From NCBI GenBank assembly GCA_034432795.1, contig DAOUBF010000086.1:28303-92302 (forward strand): DNA of 64,000 bases, written 5' to 3'. This document shows, in pieces, positions 9,115 through 17,127 of the stretch. Origin of the DNA: DAOUBF01 sp034432795. GTDB taxonomy: Bacteria; Chloroflexota; Anaerolineae; DSLN01. The position numbers were made by a program, and so were the translations under genes. The notes beneath the pieces are model-generated. The model was given only the letters and a program-made list of their open reading frames with translations. It was not told the DNA's origin and ran no database searches. Position 1 is the stretch's first letter; each line of letters begins with the position of its first letter.

Positions 9115-9226
9115 ATCACAGAACTGTCACCCCCTCCCTGACCCTCCCCCACTCAGGGGGAGGGAACAGGCGTGGCTTCCTCCCCCCTCGTGGGGGAGGG
9201 CTGGGGTGGGGGGGTAAATCTGTGAT
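9115..9226. mobile_element. MITE-like element with ATCACAGA/TCTGTGAT ends, copy 1
   Basis: A 112-bp element begins ATCACAGAACTGTCAC right after a stop codon and ends TAAATCTGTGAT, giving 8-bp perfect terminal inverted repeats. The interior has alternating C-rich and G-rich blocks that can fold on themselves. A second copy with the same ends and interior order lies in opposite orientation at 59307-59404. It has no coding capacity, so any movement would need a transposase from elsewhere. Confidence 0.6.
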
Positions 9227-9268
9227 CTGCTGAGACTGAGGTCATCGGATACAAGGGGAATACAGAAC

Positions 9269-10405
9269 ATGCGCATCGGCATTGACGGGCGATACATCGC
9301 CGACCATTACCCCGGCATTGGGCGCTACACCTTCTCATTGGTGGAGGCGCTCAGCCGTCTGGCAACGGACGCAACCTTCGTGGTTGCGCTCCAGCCGGGC
9401 CAGCTCAACAGCCGCTACGATCTGGACCAGTTCGCCGCCCGCCCCAACGTCCGGCTGGCGCCCTTCCCCCTGCCCCCCCGCTCACCCCTGGAGCAGGTGC
9501 GCTGGCCGCAAGCCGCCCGGCGCTGGGCGCTGGATGTCTTCCACGCCCCCTACTTCTACATGCCCTATGCCCTGCCCTGCCCTGCCGTGGTGACTATCTA
9601 CGATCTCATCCCGCTCGTCTTCCCGCAAGGCTTCAACGCCGCCCAACGCCTGAGCTTCCGCCTGATGGTGGCCCTGGCCGTCCGCAGGGCCAGGGCCGTG
9701 ATCGCCGTCTCCGCCGCCACCCGCGCTGATCTCCTGCGCTACTTCAAGCTCTCGCCTGACCGCGTCCATGTCACTCCGCTGGCCGCTGACGCCAGTTTTT
9801 ACCCGCGCCCGCCTGCCGAGGTCGCCGCTGTCCGCGCCCGGTATGGCCTGCCTGAGGAGTACATCCTCTATGTCGGCATCAACAAGCCCCACAAGAACCT
9901 GCCCCGCTTGATTGAGGCGTATGCTAAAATAGGGGAGGCGCCGCCACTCGTGCTCGCCGGGCGCGAGGACCCGCGCTATCCTGAAGCGCGGCGGCAGGCC
10001 GAAGTGTTGGGGCTGGGCGGGCGGGTGGTCTTCCCTGGGGACATCGCCGGGGCCGACCTGCCCGCGCTGTACAGCGGCGCCAGCCTGTTTGTGTTCCCCT
10101 CGCTCTACGAGGGCTTTGGCCTGCCACCGCTGGAGGCGATGGCTTGCGGTGCGCCCGTGGTCTGCTCCAACCGCGCCAGCCTGCCGGAAACCGTCGGCGA
10201 TGCGGCCCTGACCGTTGACCCTGACGATGTGGAGGCTATCGCCAGCGCCATGCGGCGCGTGTTGGATGACGCCAGCCTCCGCGAGAGCCTGCGCCAGCGC
10301 GGATTGGCCCGGGCGGCTCAGTTCTCTTGGGAGCGCACCGCCCAGGAGACGCTGAGGATATATCGGGGGGCGTCCGTCATCCGTCATCCGTCATCCGTCG
10401 TCTAA
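9269..10405 (+). CDS. Glycosyltransferase family 4 (mannosyltransferase-like)
   Basis: A 378-residue GT4 protein with the typical start MRIGIDGRYIADHYPGIGRYT. The C-lobe shows LYVGINKPHKNLPRLIEAY and the donor-site stretch YEGFGLPPLEAMACGAPVVC with both glutamates of the E-x7-E motif. It resembles WbaZ/MtfB-type enzymes, but donor and acceptor are not determinable. The last residues GASVIRHPSSVV come from a heptamer array (10371-10398), so the protein was probably extended by repeat growth. It restarts the glycan operon after the MITE-like element. Confidence 0.9.
   Translation: MRIGIDGRYIADHYPGIGRYTFSLVEALSRLATDATFVVALQPGQLNSRYDLDQFAARPNVRLAPFPLPPRSPLEQVRWPQAARRWALDVFHAPYFYMPYALPCPAVVTIYDLIPLVFPQGFNAAQRLSFRLMVALAVRRARAVIAVSAATRADLLRYFKLSPDRVHVTPLAADASFYPRPPAEVAAVRARYGLPEEYILYVGINKPHKNLPRLIEAYAKIGEAPPLVLAGREDPRYPEARRQAEVLGLGGRVVFPGDIAGADLPALYSGASLFVFPSLYEGFGLPPLEAMACGAPVVCSNRASLPETVGDAALTVDPDDVEAIASAMRRVLDDASLRESLRQRGLARAAQFSWERTAQETLRIYRGASVIRHPSSVV
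10371..10398. repeat. Heptanucleotide array at GT4 3' end
   Basis: Four clean tandem heptamers CRTCCGT (CGTCCGT, then CATCCGT three times) span the last codons of the upstream gene, up to 10 nt before the next start. Confidence 0.85.
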
Positions 10406-10407
10406 GC

Positions 10408-11538
10408 ATGAACATCCTTCATGTCTACAAAGACTACTATCCCGTCCTGGGCGGGATAGAGAACCACGTGAAAGTGCTGGCCGAGGCGCAGGCACGTGCC
10501 GGACACAACGTCATCGTCCTGGTCACCGCACGCGGCCCACGCACGACCATAGAAGACCTCGGCGGTGTGCGCGTGATCAAAGCCGGCCGCTTCGCCACCG
10601 TCGCTTCAGCGCCGCTCAGCCTGTCGTTGCCCATCATCCTGGCCCGCCTGCGCCCCGACATCACCCACCTGCACTTCCCCTACCCCCTGGGCGAGGCGGC
10701 CCAGGCCCTGCTGGGCCGGTCACGGCGCACCGTGATCACCTACCACAGCGACATCGTGCGCCAGCAGGGCCTGTTACGGCTGTACAGGCCGCTCCTCTGG
10801 CATGTCCTGGCGAAAGCGGATCGTATCATTGCCACCAGCCCCAACTACATCGCCACGTCCCCCTATCTCCAGCGTTTCGCCGATAAGTGTGTGATCATCC
10901 CGCTGGGCGTGGATGTGGATCGCTTTCAGCAGGCCGACCCGGCCCAGGTCGCAGCCATCCGGGCAAAAGGCGGGCAGCGCCCAATTCTGCTGTTCGTGGG
11001 CCGCCTGCGCTACTACAAGGGCCTGGATGACCTGCTGCGGGCGATGGCCCTCCTGCGCGATACCCAGGATCACCCCACTGCTACCCTGCTCATCTGCGGC
11101 AGCGGGCCGATGGAAGCCGCCTGGAGAGCGCTGACCCAGGCGTTGGGACTGACTGAGCAGGTGCACTTCCTGGGCGATGTGCCGGAGGAGACATTGCCCG
11201 CCCTGTACCACGCTGCCGATCTGTACGTGCTCCCGGCCAATTCCCGCGCTGAGGCGTTCGGTGTGGCCTTGCTGGAAGCCATGGCGGCCGGCCTTCCCGT
11301 GATCTCCACCGAGGTGGGCACGGGCACATCTTATGTCAATATACACGGCGAGACCGGCCTGATCGTGCCGCCGCGTGACCCGGAGCGCCTGGCCCAGGCC
11401 ATCGCCACCCTGCTGAGCGACCCGGCGCTACGCCAACGCCTGGGGAGGCAGGCCCAGGCGCGCGTCCACGCCGAGTTCAGCCAGGCTACGATGATTGAGC
11501 GCGTCCTGGCCCTGTATTCAGAAGTCAGTCGCCAGTAG
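10408..11538 (+). CDS. Glycosyltransferase family 4
   Basis: A 376-residue GT4 enzyme. The start ATG at 10408 gives MNILHVYKDYYPVLGGIENH, the classic GT4 N-terminus; an upstream in-frame ATG would only add repeat-encoded residues. The C-lobe has LLFVGRLRYYKGLDDLLRAM and the donor site RAEAFGVALLEAMAAGLPVI. It lies two nucleotides after the previous gene's stop and ends the first glycan transcription unit; a hairpin follows the stop. Confidence 0.92.
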   Translation: MNILHVYKDYYPVLGGIENHVKVLAEAQARAGHNVIVLVTARGPRTTIEDLGGVRVIKAGRFATVASAPLSLSLPIILARLRPDITHLHFPYPLGEAAQALLGRSRRTVITYHSDIVRQQGLLRLYRPLLWHVLAKADRIIATSPNYIATSPYLQRFADKCVIIPLGVDVDRFQQADPAQVAAIRAKGGQRPILLFVGRLRYYKGLDDLLRAMALLRDTQDHPTATLLICGSGPMEAAWRALTQALGLTEQVHFLGDVPEETLPALYHAADLYVLPANSRAEAFGVALLEAMAAGLPVISTEVGTGTSYVNIHGETGLIVPPRDPERLAQAIATLLSDPALRQRLGRQAQARVHAEFSQATMIERVLALYSEVSRQ

Positions 11539-11550
11539 CCCATGCCTTAC

Positions 11551-11574
11551 GCCCCGATCTACCAGGATCGGGGC
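11551..11574 (+). terminator. Hairpin after glycan operon
   Basis: CCCCGATC-TACCAG-GATCGGGG forms an 8-bp GC-rich stem 12 nt after a stop codon. It lacks a clear U-run, so it may be a 3' end stabiliser or factor-assisted terminator rather than a strong intrinsic one. Confidence 0.45.
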
Positions 11575-11581
11575 AGCTTGT

Positions 11582-11589
11582 GTTATACT
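11582..11589 (+). promoter_or_regulatory. Extended -10 promoter element
   Basis: TG followed by a T and TATACT (11584-11589) fits an extended -10 box. It lies 67 nt upstream of the ATG at 11657, right after the hairpin, and is the likely start of the next transcription unit. Confidence 0.45.
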
Positions 11590-11656
11590 GTAGGGGCATC
11601 CCTGTGAATAAACTCGTCCATGAACCAAGAGCAGAACCAATAAAGGGGGAACAGGC

Positions 11657-12907
11657 ATGGTGATTGCGCCTACAGCCGAATCTGTGCTGCCCGATGAGAC
11701 CCGGCAGCGCCTGGAGCAGATCGGCACAGCCGAGATCGTCGTGGGCATTCCCGGCTATTATAACGTTGACACACTGCGCCATGTGGTTGAAACCGCCGCT
11801 CAGGGCCTGGCCCACTACTTCCCTGGCCACCGCGCGGTGATTTTCAGCGTCGCCAGCACCACCACCGATGAGATGCGCGCCTTGATTGAGGGTGTGGCAG
11901 CCCCCGCTCATCTGACGGTGCTGACCAGCCTTATCCAGGCTGGTCAGAGGCGAGGCGTGGCGGTGCGCGCAGCTCTGGAAGCCATGGCGCGGCTGGGGGC
12001 CCAGGCCGGGGCCTTGCTGAACAGCGATGTGCCCAGCATCACGCCCGCCTGGCTGGACAGGTTGATCGGGCCGGTCCTCCGTGACCGCTTTGATTTCGTC
12101 GCCCCCAACTACGTGCGCCATCGGCACGCTGGGACGTTAAATGACTTCCTCGTCTATCCGCTGACGCGGGCGCTGTATGGCATGGACCTGCGCCATCCTA
12201 TGGGCGGTGAGTGTGGCTTCTCCGCTGATCTGGCCCACTTCTGGCTAGCCCAACCCGTGTGGCAGGACACCGATGTCGCCCGCTCTGCCGTAGACATCTG
12301 GATGGTGACGACGGCGGTCGCCGAAGGCTTCCGCATCGCCCAGGCCAATCTGGGGGTGAAGAGGCGCGATCGCCGGCGCGTGCTCCCCCCACCAGAGGTG
12401 TTCCACCAGGTGATGGGCACATTGTTTGACCTGATGGAGCGCTATGCCGACCGCTGGCAGGCGGTCAAGAGCAGCGCACTGAAGATACCGCCGTTCTACG
12501 GCGACGAACTGTGCGATGAGGAGCCGGAGCCTGTGCCCCTGGACATTGAATGGATGTTCAGGGCCTATCTCCAGGGGATGAACCGCCATGCCCCGCTCAT
12601 CAACCGCGTCCTCGCCAGGGAGAGCATCCTGCCCCCCCGCACCCGCTCCCGCGCCCATCACCGCTTCCCGCCGGAACTATGGGCACCGGCAGTGTACCGA
12701 TTTGCCCTGGCCGACCATCGCCGTGAGGCGGATCGGGGCGACCTGCTGGACGCGCTGATGGCCCTGTATTATGGCCGCGTGTCTGCGGCATTGTGGGAGA
12801 ACCAGGCGCTGAACACGGCAGCGTTTGAACAACTCGTTATCCGCTTTCAGGCGGGCCTGTTCCAGGTCCACAAGCATATACTTACCTACGAATGGGAGAG
12901 GAGGTAA
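11657..12907 (+). CDS. Nucleotide-sugar transferase, GT78/GT81-like (mannosylglycerate/glucosylglycerate synthase fold)
   Basis: A 416-residue GT-A-like protein. LLNSDVPSITPAWLDRL contains a D-x-P at the position of the metal-binding motif. HPMGGECGFS and DTDVARSAVDIWMVTTAVAEG resemble the acceptor region (P-L-G-G-E, then D-W-G-I-D) of mannosylglycerate synthase and glucosyl-3-phosphoglycerate synthase. This suggests synthesis of a compatible solute or of a glycosylated glycerate, but resemblance is limited to these motifs. It has its own candidate promoter and the RBS AAGGGGGAAC. An aldo/keto reductase gene follows after 9 nt. Confidence 0.6.
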   Translation: MVIAPTAESVLPDETRQRLEQIGTAEIVVGIPGYYNVDTLRHVVETAAQGLAHYFPGHRAVIFSVASTTTDEMRALIEGVAAPAHLTVLTSLIQAGQRRGVAVRAALEAMARLGAQAGALLNSDVPSITPAWLDRLIGPVLRDRFDFVAPNYVRHRHAGTLNDFLVYPLTRALYGMDLRHPMGGECGFSADLAHFWLAQPVWQDTDVARSAVDIWMVTTAVAEGFRIAQANLGVKRRDRRRVLPPPEVFHQVMGTLFDLMERYADRWQAVKSSALKIPPFYGDELCDEEPEPVPLDIEWMFRAYLQGMNRHAPLINRVLARESILPPRTRSRAHHRFPPELWAPAVYRFALADHRREADRGDLLDALMALYYGRVSAALWENQALNTAAFEQLVIRFQAGLFQVHKHILTYEWERR

Positions 12908-12916
12908 GTTGATGTT

Positions 12917-13876
12917 ATGGAGTACCGGCAGTTGGGTCGTACCGGCCTGAAGGTCTCTGAGTTGTGCCTGGGGACGATGACCTTTGGCTGGACGGCAGAT
13001 GAGGCCACTTCATTGGACATCCTGTCGGCGGCGTTTGACGCTGGCATCAACTTCCTGGATACCGCCGATATCTATTCCCGCTGGCACAAGCAGGCTGGCA
13101 TCGCCGAGGAGATCATCGGCAAATGGCTGAAAGGCCGGCCCCGCGACCAGGTGGTGATCGCCACGAAGGTGCGCGGGGCCATGGGCGATGGGCCGAACGA
13201 CCAGGGCCTGTCGCGCCTCCATATCATGCACGCAGTGGAAGGCTCGCTGCGTCGTATGGGCACGGACTATATTGACCTGTACCAGTGCCACTGGCCGGAC
13301 GACGACACGCCGCTGGAGGAGACACTGCGCGCCCTAGATGACCTGGTGCATCAGGGCAAGGTGCGTTATATCGGCTGCTCCAATTACCCCGCCTGGAAGC
13401 TGTGCAAGGCGCTGTGGATCAGCGACAAGTATGGTCTAGCCCGCTTTGACTGCCTTCAACCGCACTACAACCTGGTCCATCGCGCCGAGTTTGAGCGCGA
13501 ACTCATGCCCCTGTGCGCCGACCAGGGCCTGGGCGTGATCCCCTACAGCCCGCTGGCCGGGGGCTTCCTCACCGGCAAATACCGCCGGGGCCAGCCCATC
13601 CCGGAGGGCACGCGCGGCCAGACCAGCCAGCGCGTTAAATCTTACATGACCGAGGCCAACTTCGCGCTGATTGACCGCATGGAGGCGTTGGGGCGCGAGC
13701 GCGGGCTGACTATCGCCCAGGTGGCCCTCGCCTGGCTTCTGACCAATCCGGTGATCACCAGCCCGATCATCGGCGCGAACAACGTGGCGCAACTTCGGGA
13801 GAGCCTGGGCGCAGTCGGCCAACGCCTCAGCCCGGAGGAGAAACAGGCCCTGGACGAGGCCAGCGCGTGGAAATAG
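12917..13876 (+). CDS. Aldo/keto reductase
   Basis: A 319-residue (alpha/beta)8-barrel NAD(P)H-dependent reductase of the AKR superfamily. The catalytic tetrad is complete: D48 and Y53 in [12 protein letters not shown]84 in ATKVRG and H125 in YQCHWPD. The C-terminal cofactor region reads [17 protein letters not shown]. The start ATG 12917 gives the canonical [21 protein letters not shown]. It is cotranscribed with the GT78/81-like gene; the physiological substrate is unknown, and it could be a general carbonyl-reducing enzyme. Confidence 0.93.
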   Translation: MEYRQLGRTGLKVSELCLGTMTFGWTADEATSLDILSAAFDAGINFLDTADIYSRWHKQAGIAEEIIGKWLKGRPRDQVVIATKVRGAMGDGPNDQGLSRLHIMHAVEGSLRRMGTDYIDLYQCHWPDDDTPLEETLRALDDLVHQGKVRYIGCSNYPAWKLCKALWISDKYGLARFDCLQPHYNLVHRAEFERELMPLCADQGLGVIPYSPLAGGFLTGKYRRGQPIPEGTRGQTSQRVKSYMTEANFALIDRMEALGRERGLTIAQVALAWLLTNPVITSPIIGANNVAQLRESLGAVGQRLSPEEKQALDEASAWK

Positions 13877-13885
13877 GATGCGCGG

Positions 13886-13925
13886 CAACTTCCCCCCCAT
13901 TGTGGGAGAGGGTGAGGAAGGGGGT
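13886..13925. repeat. C-rich/G-rich dispersed repeat fragment
   Basis: CTTCCCCCCCATTGTGGGAGAGGGTGAGGAAGGGG type sequence after the aldo/keto reductase stop, related to the interiors of the MITE-like element and the elements near 35.7 and 47.2 kb. The rest of the 13877-14143 gap holds only repeats and the hicBA -10 box. Confidence 0.5.
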
Positions 13926-14052
13926 GACGCCTCGCCCCTACGGGTCACGCTGGAGTGCTGAAGCCCTGTTTGAGCACACCCCACCGTGAACGGTGGAGCG
14001 TTTCCCCGCGCATCCCCTGCAGAGGCAACCCTTGTAGTTGCCCGCCTGGGTC

Positions 14053-14086
14053 AGACCTCGCAGGTCTTGAAGACCTGCGAGGTCTG
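14053..14086. repeat. Palindromic repeat AGACCTGCGAGGTCT family
   Basis: AGACCTCGCAGGTCTT and its mirror AAGACCTGCGAGGTCT form a nearly perfect inverted repeat with a minimal loop. A relative with CTGGCAGG in the stem lies at 42837-42870. It lies immediately upstream of the hicBA -10 box. Confidence 0.7.
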
Positions 14087-14114
14087 CGCGAGCGGCCGGA
14101 GAGGGCGAAAAGTG

Positions 14115-14120
14115 TATAAT
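14115..14120 (+). promoter_or_regulatory. -10 box of hicBA
   Basis: TGTATAAT contains a consensus TATAAT at 14115-14120, 23 nt before the ATG of hicB, with the strong RBS GAGGAGGTGAG at 14129-14139 between them. No convincing -35 was seen. Confidence 0.55.
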
Positions 14121-14143
14121 AGGTCATGAGGAGGTGAGAGCGG

Positions 14144-14365
14144 ATGACAACGTATCAGTTTACGGTCGTCGTTGAGCGCGATGAAGATGGAGTGTACATT
14201 GCCACCTGTCCCGCGCTCCCAGGCTGCTATTCCCAAGGAGACACTTACCAGGAAGCACTTGAGAACCTCAAGGACGCAATGAAACTCCATATCCAGGCCC
14301 GTCAAAGCCTGGGTGAACCTATCCCTATTGAAGTCGCCCTGGATCGGGTTGAAGTCAATGCCTAA
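14144..14365 (+). CDS. hicB: HicB-family antitoxin
   Basis: A 73-residue protein with the HicB partial RNase-H-like fold: YQFTVVVERDEDGVYIATCPALPGCYSQG followed by EALENLKDAMKLHI, the standard single-domain HicB_lk pattern. It should bind and neutralise HicA. It is preceded by an excellent Shine-Dalgarno sequence. Its stop codon overlaps the ATG of the hicA frame (14358) in the string ATGCCTAA, so the two are translationally coupled. The partner gene carries a frameshift. Confidence 0.88.
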   Translation: MTTYQFTVVVERDEDGVYIATCPALPGCYSQGDTYQEALENLKDAMKLHIQARQSLGEPIPIEVALDRVEVNA

Positions 14366-14583
14366 GCTGCGCCCGGCAAAACCCCCAAGAAGTGCAGCGG
14401 GTCTTGGAAAAGCTAGGCGTTGAACTCATTCGCCAAAGCGGAAGCCACGCGGTCTACCGCCACCCTGATGGCCGCTGGACGACCGTGCCGCTTCATTCGG
14501 GAAAGGATGTAGCAAAAGGGATATTGAGGAAAATCATCAAAGACGCAGGCCTGACGGTGGACGAATTTGAAGGGATGCGCTGA
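14358..14583 (+). pseudogene. hicA: HicA-family mRNA interferase, one-base frameshift
   Basis: From ATG 14358 the frame reads MPKLRPAK, the canonical HicA N-terminus, then meets a CCCCC run at 14382-14386. Dropping one C there restores PQEVQRVLEKLGVELIRQSG and the catalytic-histidine stretch QSGSHAVYRHPDGRWTTVPLH, continuing to the stop at 14583. As written, translation from 14358 shifts frame after nine codons. A shortened protein could start at GTG 14392 but would lack the first strand. Inactivation, phase variation in the C-run or a sequencing error are all possible. HicA is a dsRBD-like ribonuclease. Confidence 0.8.
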
Positions 14584-14687
14584 CCTCAGACGAGGTGATG
14601 CTTGACGCCGGGCGAGCGCGAGGCGGTGTATAAGGCGGTGATGGCGTTGGTGCGCAAGTGGCTGGAGAAGGCGCAGAGTGTGACCAG

Positions 14688-15701
14688 CTACCCCCTCACC
14701 GGCGATGATCTGGCCAGGAAGCGGATCTCCGCTGGAATCTCCTGCCCGTCGGCAACGGCGGATAGCACAGTTCCAGGCACGGCATAGGCCGTGCGCACGT
14801 AGCCCAGGCCGACGACCTCGCCCGTATCGGGCAACCGGGCCAGGCTGGTCACCCGGCCGACCTGTTGCCCCTCGGCCTGCAATATGACCTCGCCCGCCGG
14901 CGGCAGCGCAGCCAGGCGCAGGCCCACAAGCTGGCGGGCCTGCCTGCCCCGGCTCTCCATACGGGCAATGATCTCCTGGCCGATGTAGCAGCCCTTGCGA
15001 AAGCTGACATCATCCCACAGCCCGGCCTCCAGCGGGATGTATTCCTCGCTCAACTCATGGCCGTAGCGCGGCTGGCCCGCCAGGATACGCAACGCCTCAT
15101 ACGCTTCTTCACCCATTGGCCGGGCGCCCCAGTCCGCGCCAGCCTCCAACAGGCGCGTCCACGCCCCTGCGATGGCCGCAGCGGGCGCGATCACGAAGAA
15201 AGCCTGGCCCGTGCCGGGCGGTTCCGCAGCCGCCACCATGAGCGTTTCCCCCTCCCAGGGGACAGACTGCCAGGCGTGGCGTTCCAGCCCGGACACGTCT
15301 GCCCCTATAGCGCGTTGGATCGTCTCCGCCGCGCGCGGGCCGTAGAGCGCCAGCAGGCCGGTCGCATCGGTCTCGTCGCTGATGGTCACCTGGTCCATGA
15401 AGAAGATGTACCCGCTCAGCCAGCGGCGCACGCGCCCGGCCTGCCCCTCGCTGGTCAGCGCCAGCAGCGTCTCCTCCCCCACGTAAACCGTCAGCCGGTC
15501 CACCATGCGGCCAATCGGGGTAGTCAGCACAGTCGTGCACCCCTGGCCGGGCGTCCGCTTGAGCACATCGTTGGTGGACATGCGCTGCAAGAAGTCCAGC
15601 CGGTCGCGCCCGGCGATGCGCAGCCGCCCGATGGCACTGCGGTCCATCAGGGCGACGGCCTCCCGCGCCGCGCGCAGTTCAGCCACAACCTCCTCAGCCA
15701 T
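14688..15701 (-). CDS. ygfZ: Folate-binding YgfZ/GcvT-like protein
   Basis: A 337-residue member of the GcvT/YgfZ superfamily. The YgfZ signature KGCYIGQE is at residues 236-243 with its conserved cysteine C238. The N-terminal folate-binding fold begins LMDRSAIGRLRIAGRDRLDFLQRM. YgfZ proteins use a folate derivative to support Fe-S cluster enzymes and tRNA thiomethylation; it is not the glycine-cleavage T protein, because it has the YgfZ motif. It is the last gene of a long minus-strand run, 26 nt after the DinB-like gene. Placing it in an operon with a ferredoxin-dependent oxidoreductase fits an Fe-S maintenance role. Confidence 0.88.
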   Translation of the reverse strand: MAEEVVAELRAAREAVALMDRSAIGRLRIAGRDRLDFLQRMSTNDVLKRTPGQGCTTVLTTPIGRMVDRLTVYVGEETLLALTSEGQAGRVRRWLSGYIFFMDQVTISDETDATGLLALYGPRAAETIQRAIGADVSGLERHAWQSVPWEGETLMVAAAEPPGTGQAFFVIAPAAAIAGAWTRLLEAGADWGARPMGEEAYEALRILAGQPRYGHELSEEYIPLEAGLWDDVSFRKGCYIGQEIIARMESRGRQARQLVGLRLAALPPAGEVILQAEGQQVGRVTSLARLPDTGEVVGLGYVRTAYAVPGTVLSAVADGQEIPAEIRFLARSSPVRG

Positions 15702-15727
15702 CGTTCTCCGTCCTCAGCCGCCGAGCT

Positions 15728-16216
15728 TCACAGCCCGGCCTGCTTGCGATAGGCCTCAATCTGCTCCGCGTGCTCGGCCTCGTGCGCGTAGCTGTTCTCG
15801 GCGATCACCTGGGCCAGCGTTTGGCCCCCGGTCCACTCATACAGGTGCGGGTCGTCCAGTTCCTCGTCTGAGAGCGCCTCAACGCGCCGCAGCAGTTGTT
15901 CATAGACGCCGCGAAAATCGTTCAAAATCCGCTCCAGTGGCCGGTCTTTGTTCTCTTGGTAGCGCCGCTCGTTCCAGGCATCTACATCGCGGATGTCCGC
16001 CAGGCGGGGGCGGCGACCAATCGTATTGTACCACAGGGCGGTGACCAACTCCGCTTCCCAGGCAGCGATATGGGCCAGCACATCCTTAATAGACCAGTGC
16101 CCGACGACTCCCGGCTGGCGCATGGTCTCCTCGCTCAGCCCGGCAATCGCCGCCTCCAGCCGCGCCCGTTCCGTGCGCAGCCTTTCCAAAATCTCTCTTT
16201 TACTTATCTGACTCAT
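15728..16216 (-). CDS. DinB/ClbS-like four-helix bundle protein
   Basis: A 162-residue all-helical protein starting MSQISKREILERLRTERARL. HWSIKDVLAHIAAWE and NSYAHEAEHAEQIEAYRK carry the His residues that form the metal site in the DinB/ClbS-DfsB superfamily. Members include thiol-dependent transferases and ClbS, a colibactin self-protection hydrolase; the activity here is unknown. It overlaps the EamA gene by 4 nt. Confidence 0.75.
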   Translation of the reverse strand: MSQISKREILERLRTERARLEAAIAGLSEETMRQPGVVGHWSIKDVLAHIAAWEAELVTALWYNTIGRRPRLADIRDVDAWNERRYQENKDRPLERILNDFRGVYEQLLRRVEALSDEELDDPHLYEWTGGQTLAQVIAENSYAHEAEHAEQIEAYRKQAGL

Positions 16217-17127
16217 GTTGTTACTTCACCCTGTGTCGTCCTTTGTGCCTGCCTGACGCTCACCAGCCCCACCCCGGCCAGGATCAGGGCACCCCCCATG
16301 TAAAACGCCGGCCCCAGCGGCTCATGCAGGAAAATGCGACCCAAAAGCGCCCCCACCACCGGCTGGGCGAAAAACAGCAGCGAGACCACGCCCGCATCCA
16401 GCAGCGCCAGGGCTTTGTTCCACAGGTACATCGCCAACGCGGTTGAAGCGATACCCAGATAGAGCACCCCCCAGACGACATCCAGGGTGATGTGCCCCGG
16501 TGGGATGGCCGCCAGTTCAAATGGCGCCGCGACCAGCGTGACCAGCAGCCCACCTGCCATCGCGTACAGGCTGACCGCCAGCACAGCGTGGCTGGCGGCG
16601 GCCTGCTTGACCAGCACCGAATACAGTGCCCAGGTCACCGCGGCGACTAGCAAGGCCAGGTTGCCGGAGAGCGTTGCACTGGGCGCAGTCCCCCCCGTGT
16701 TTCCCAGGGCAACGATAACCGCGCCCAACGTCGCCAGGGCCAGCGCCGCCAGCCGCTGGCGGGTGATCGGCTCGTTCAGAAGCAGGTAGGCGAACAGGAC
16801 GATGAAGGCGGGCGAGGCGCTGGTGACCAGGGCGCCGTTGGCGGCAGTGGAGAGCCGCGTGCCCACGAATTGCATCCCGACCGAGAGACCGAAGCCCAGC
16901 ATACCCACAGCCAGCAGCCGCACGGCGGCCCGACCCCGCGGCCATGCGCCGCCCAGCACAGCATTGACCGCCGCCAGGAGGACGACCGCGATCACCAGCC
17001 GCAGGCTCAGTAGTGTAAAGGGCGGGATCACGTCTAAAACGATCTTGCTCACCACGTACATCCCGCCCCAGATGGCCGTCGCGGCCAGGCCGAAGGCCAT
17101 GCCGGCTAGGTTCACGTACCGGCTCAT
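16213..17127 (-). CDS. EamA-family (DMT superfamily) transporter
   Basis: A 304-residue inner-membrane protein with ten hydrophobic segments in two EamA repeats (first near residues 10-140, second near 155-290). It begins MSRYVNLAGMAFGLAATAIWGGMYV; the WGGMY-type motif is typical of drug/metabolite exporters. It overlaps its neighbours by 4 nt on both sides, so it is firmly within the transketolase operon. Substrate unknown. Confidence 0.88.
   Translation of the reverse strand: MSRYVNLAGMAFGLAATAIWGGMYVVSKIVLDVIPPFTLLSLRLVIAVVLLAAVNAVLGGAWPRGRAAVRLLAVGMLGFGLSVGMQFVGTRLSTAANGALVTSASPAFIVLFAYLLLNEPITRQRLAALALATLGAVIVALGNTGGTAPSATLSGNLALLVAAVTWALYSVLVKQAAASHAVLAVSLYAMAGGLLVTLVAAPFELAAIPPGHITLDVVWGVLYLGIASTALAMYLWNKALALLDAGVVSLLFFAQPVVGALLGRIFLHEPLGPAFYMGGALILAGVGLVSVRQAQRTTQGEVTT

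Noticed and set aside
14602..14787. Small + strand frame reading MTPGEREAVYKAVMALVRKW
   Set aside because: The beginning looks protein-like, but it has a TTG start, and the second half is only the antisense of the ygfZ 3' end. It may be a remnant; support is too weak for a gene.
14688..15701. Reading the YgfZ protein as the missing GcvT
   Set aside because: KGCYIGQE is the YgfZ signature, and the gene is in a different operon without the glycine riboswitch.
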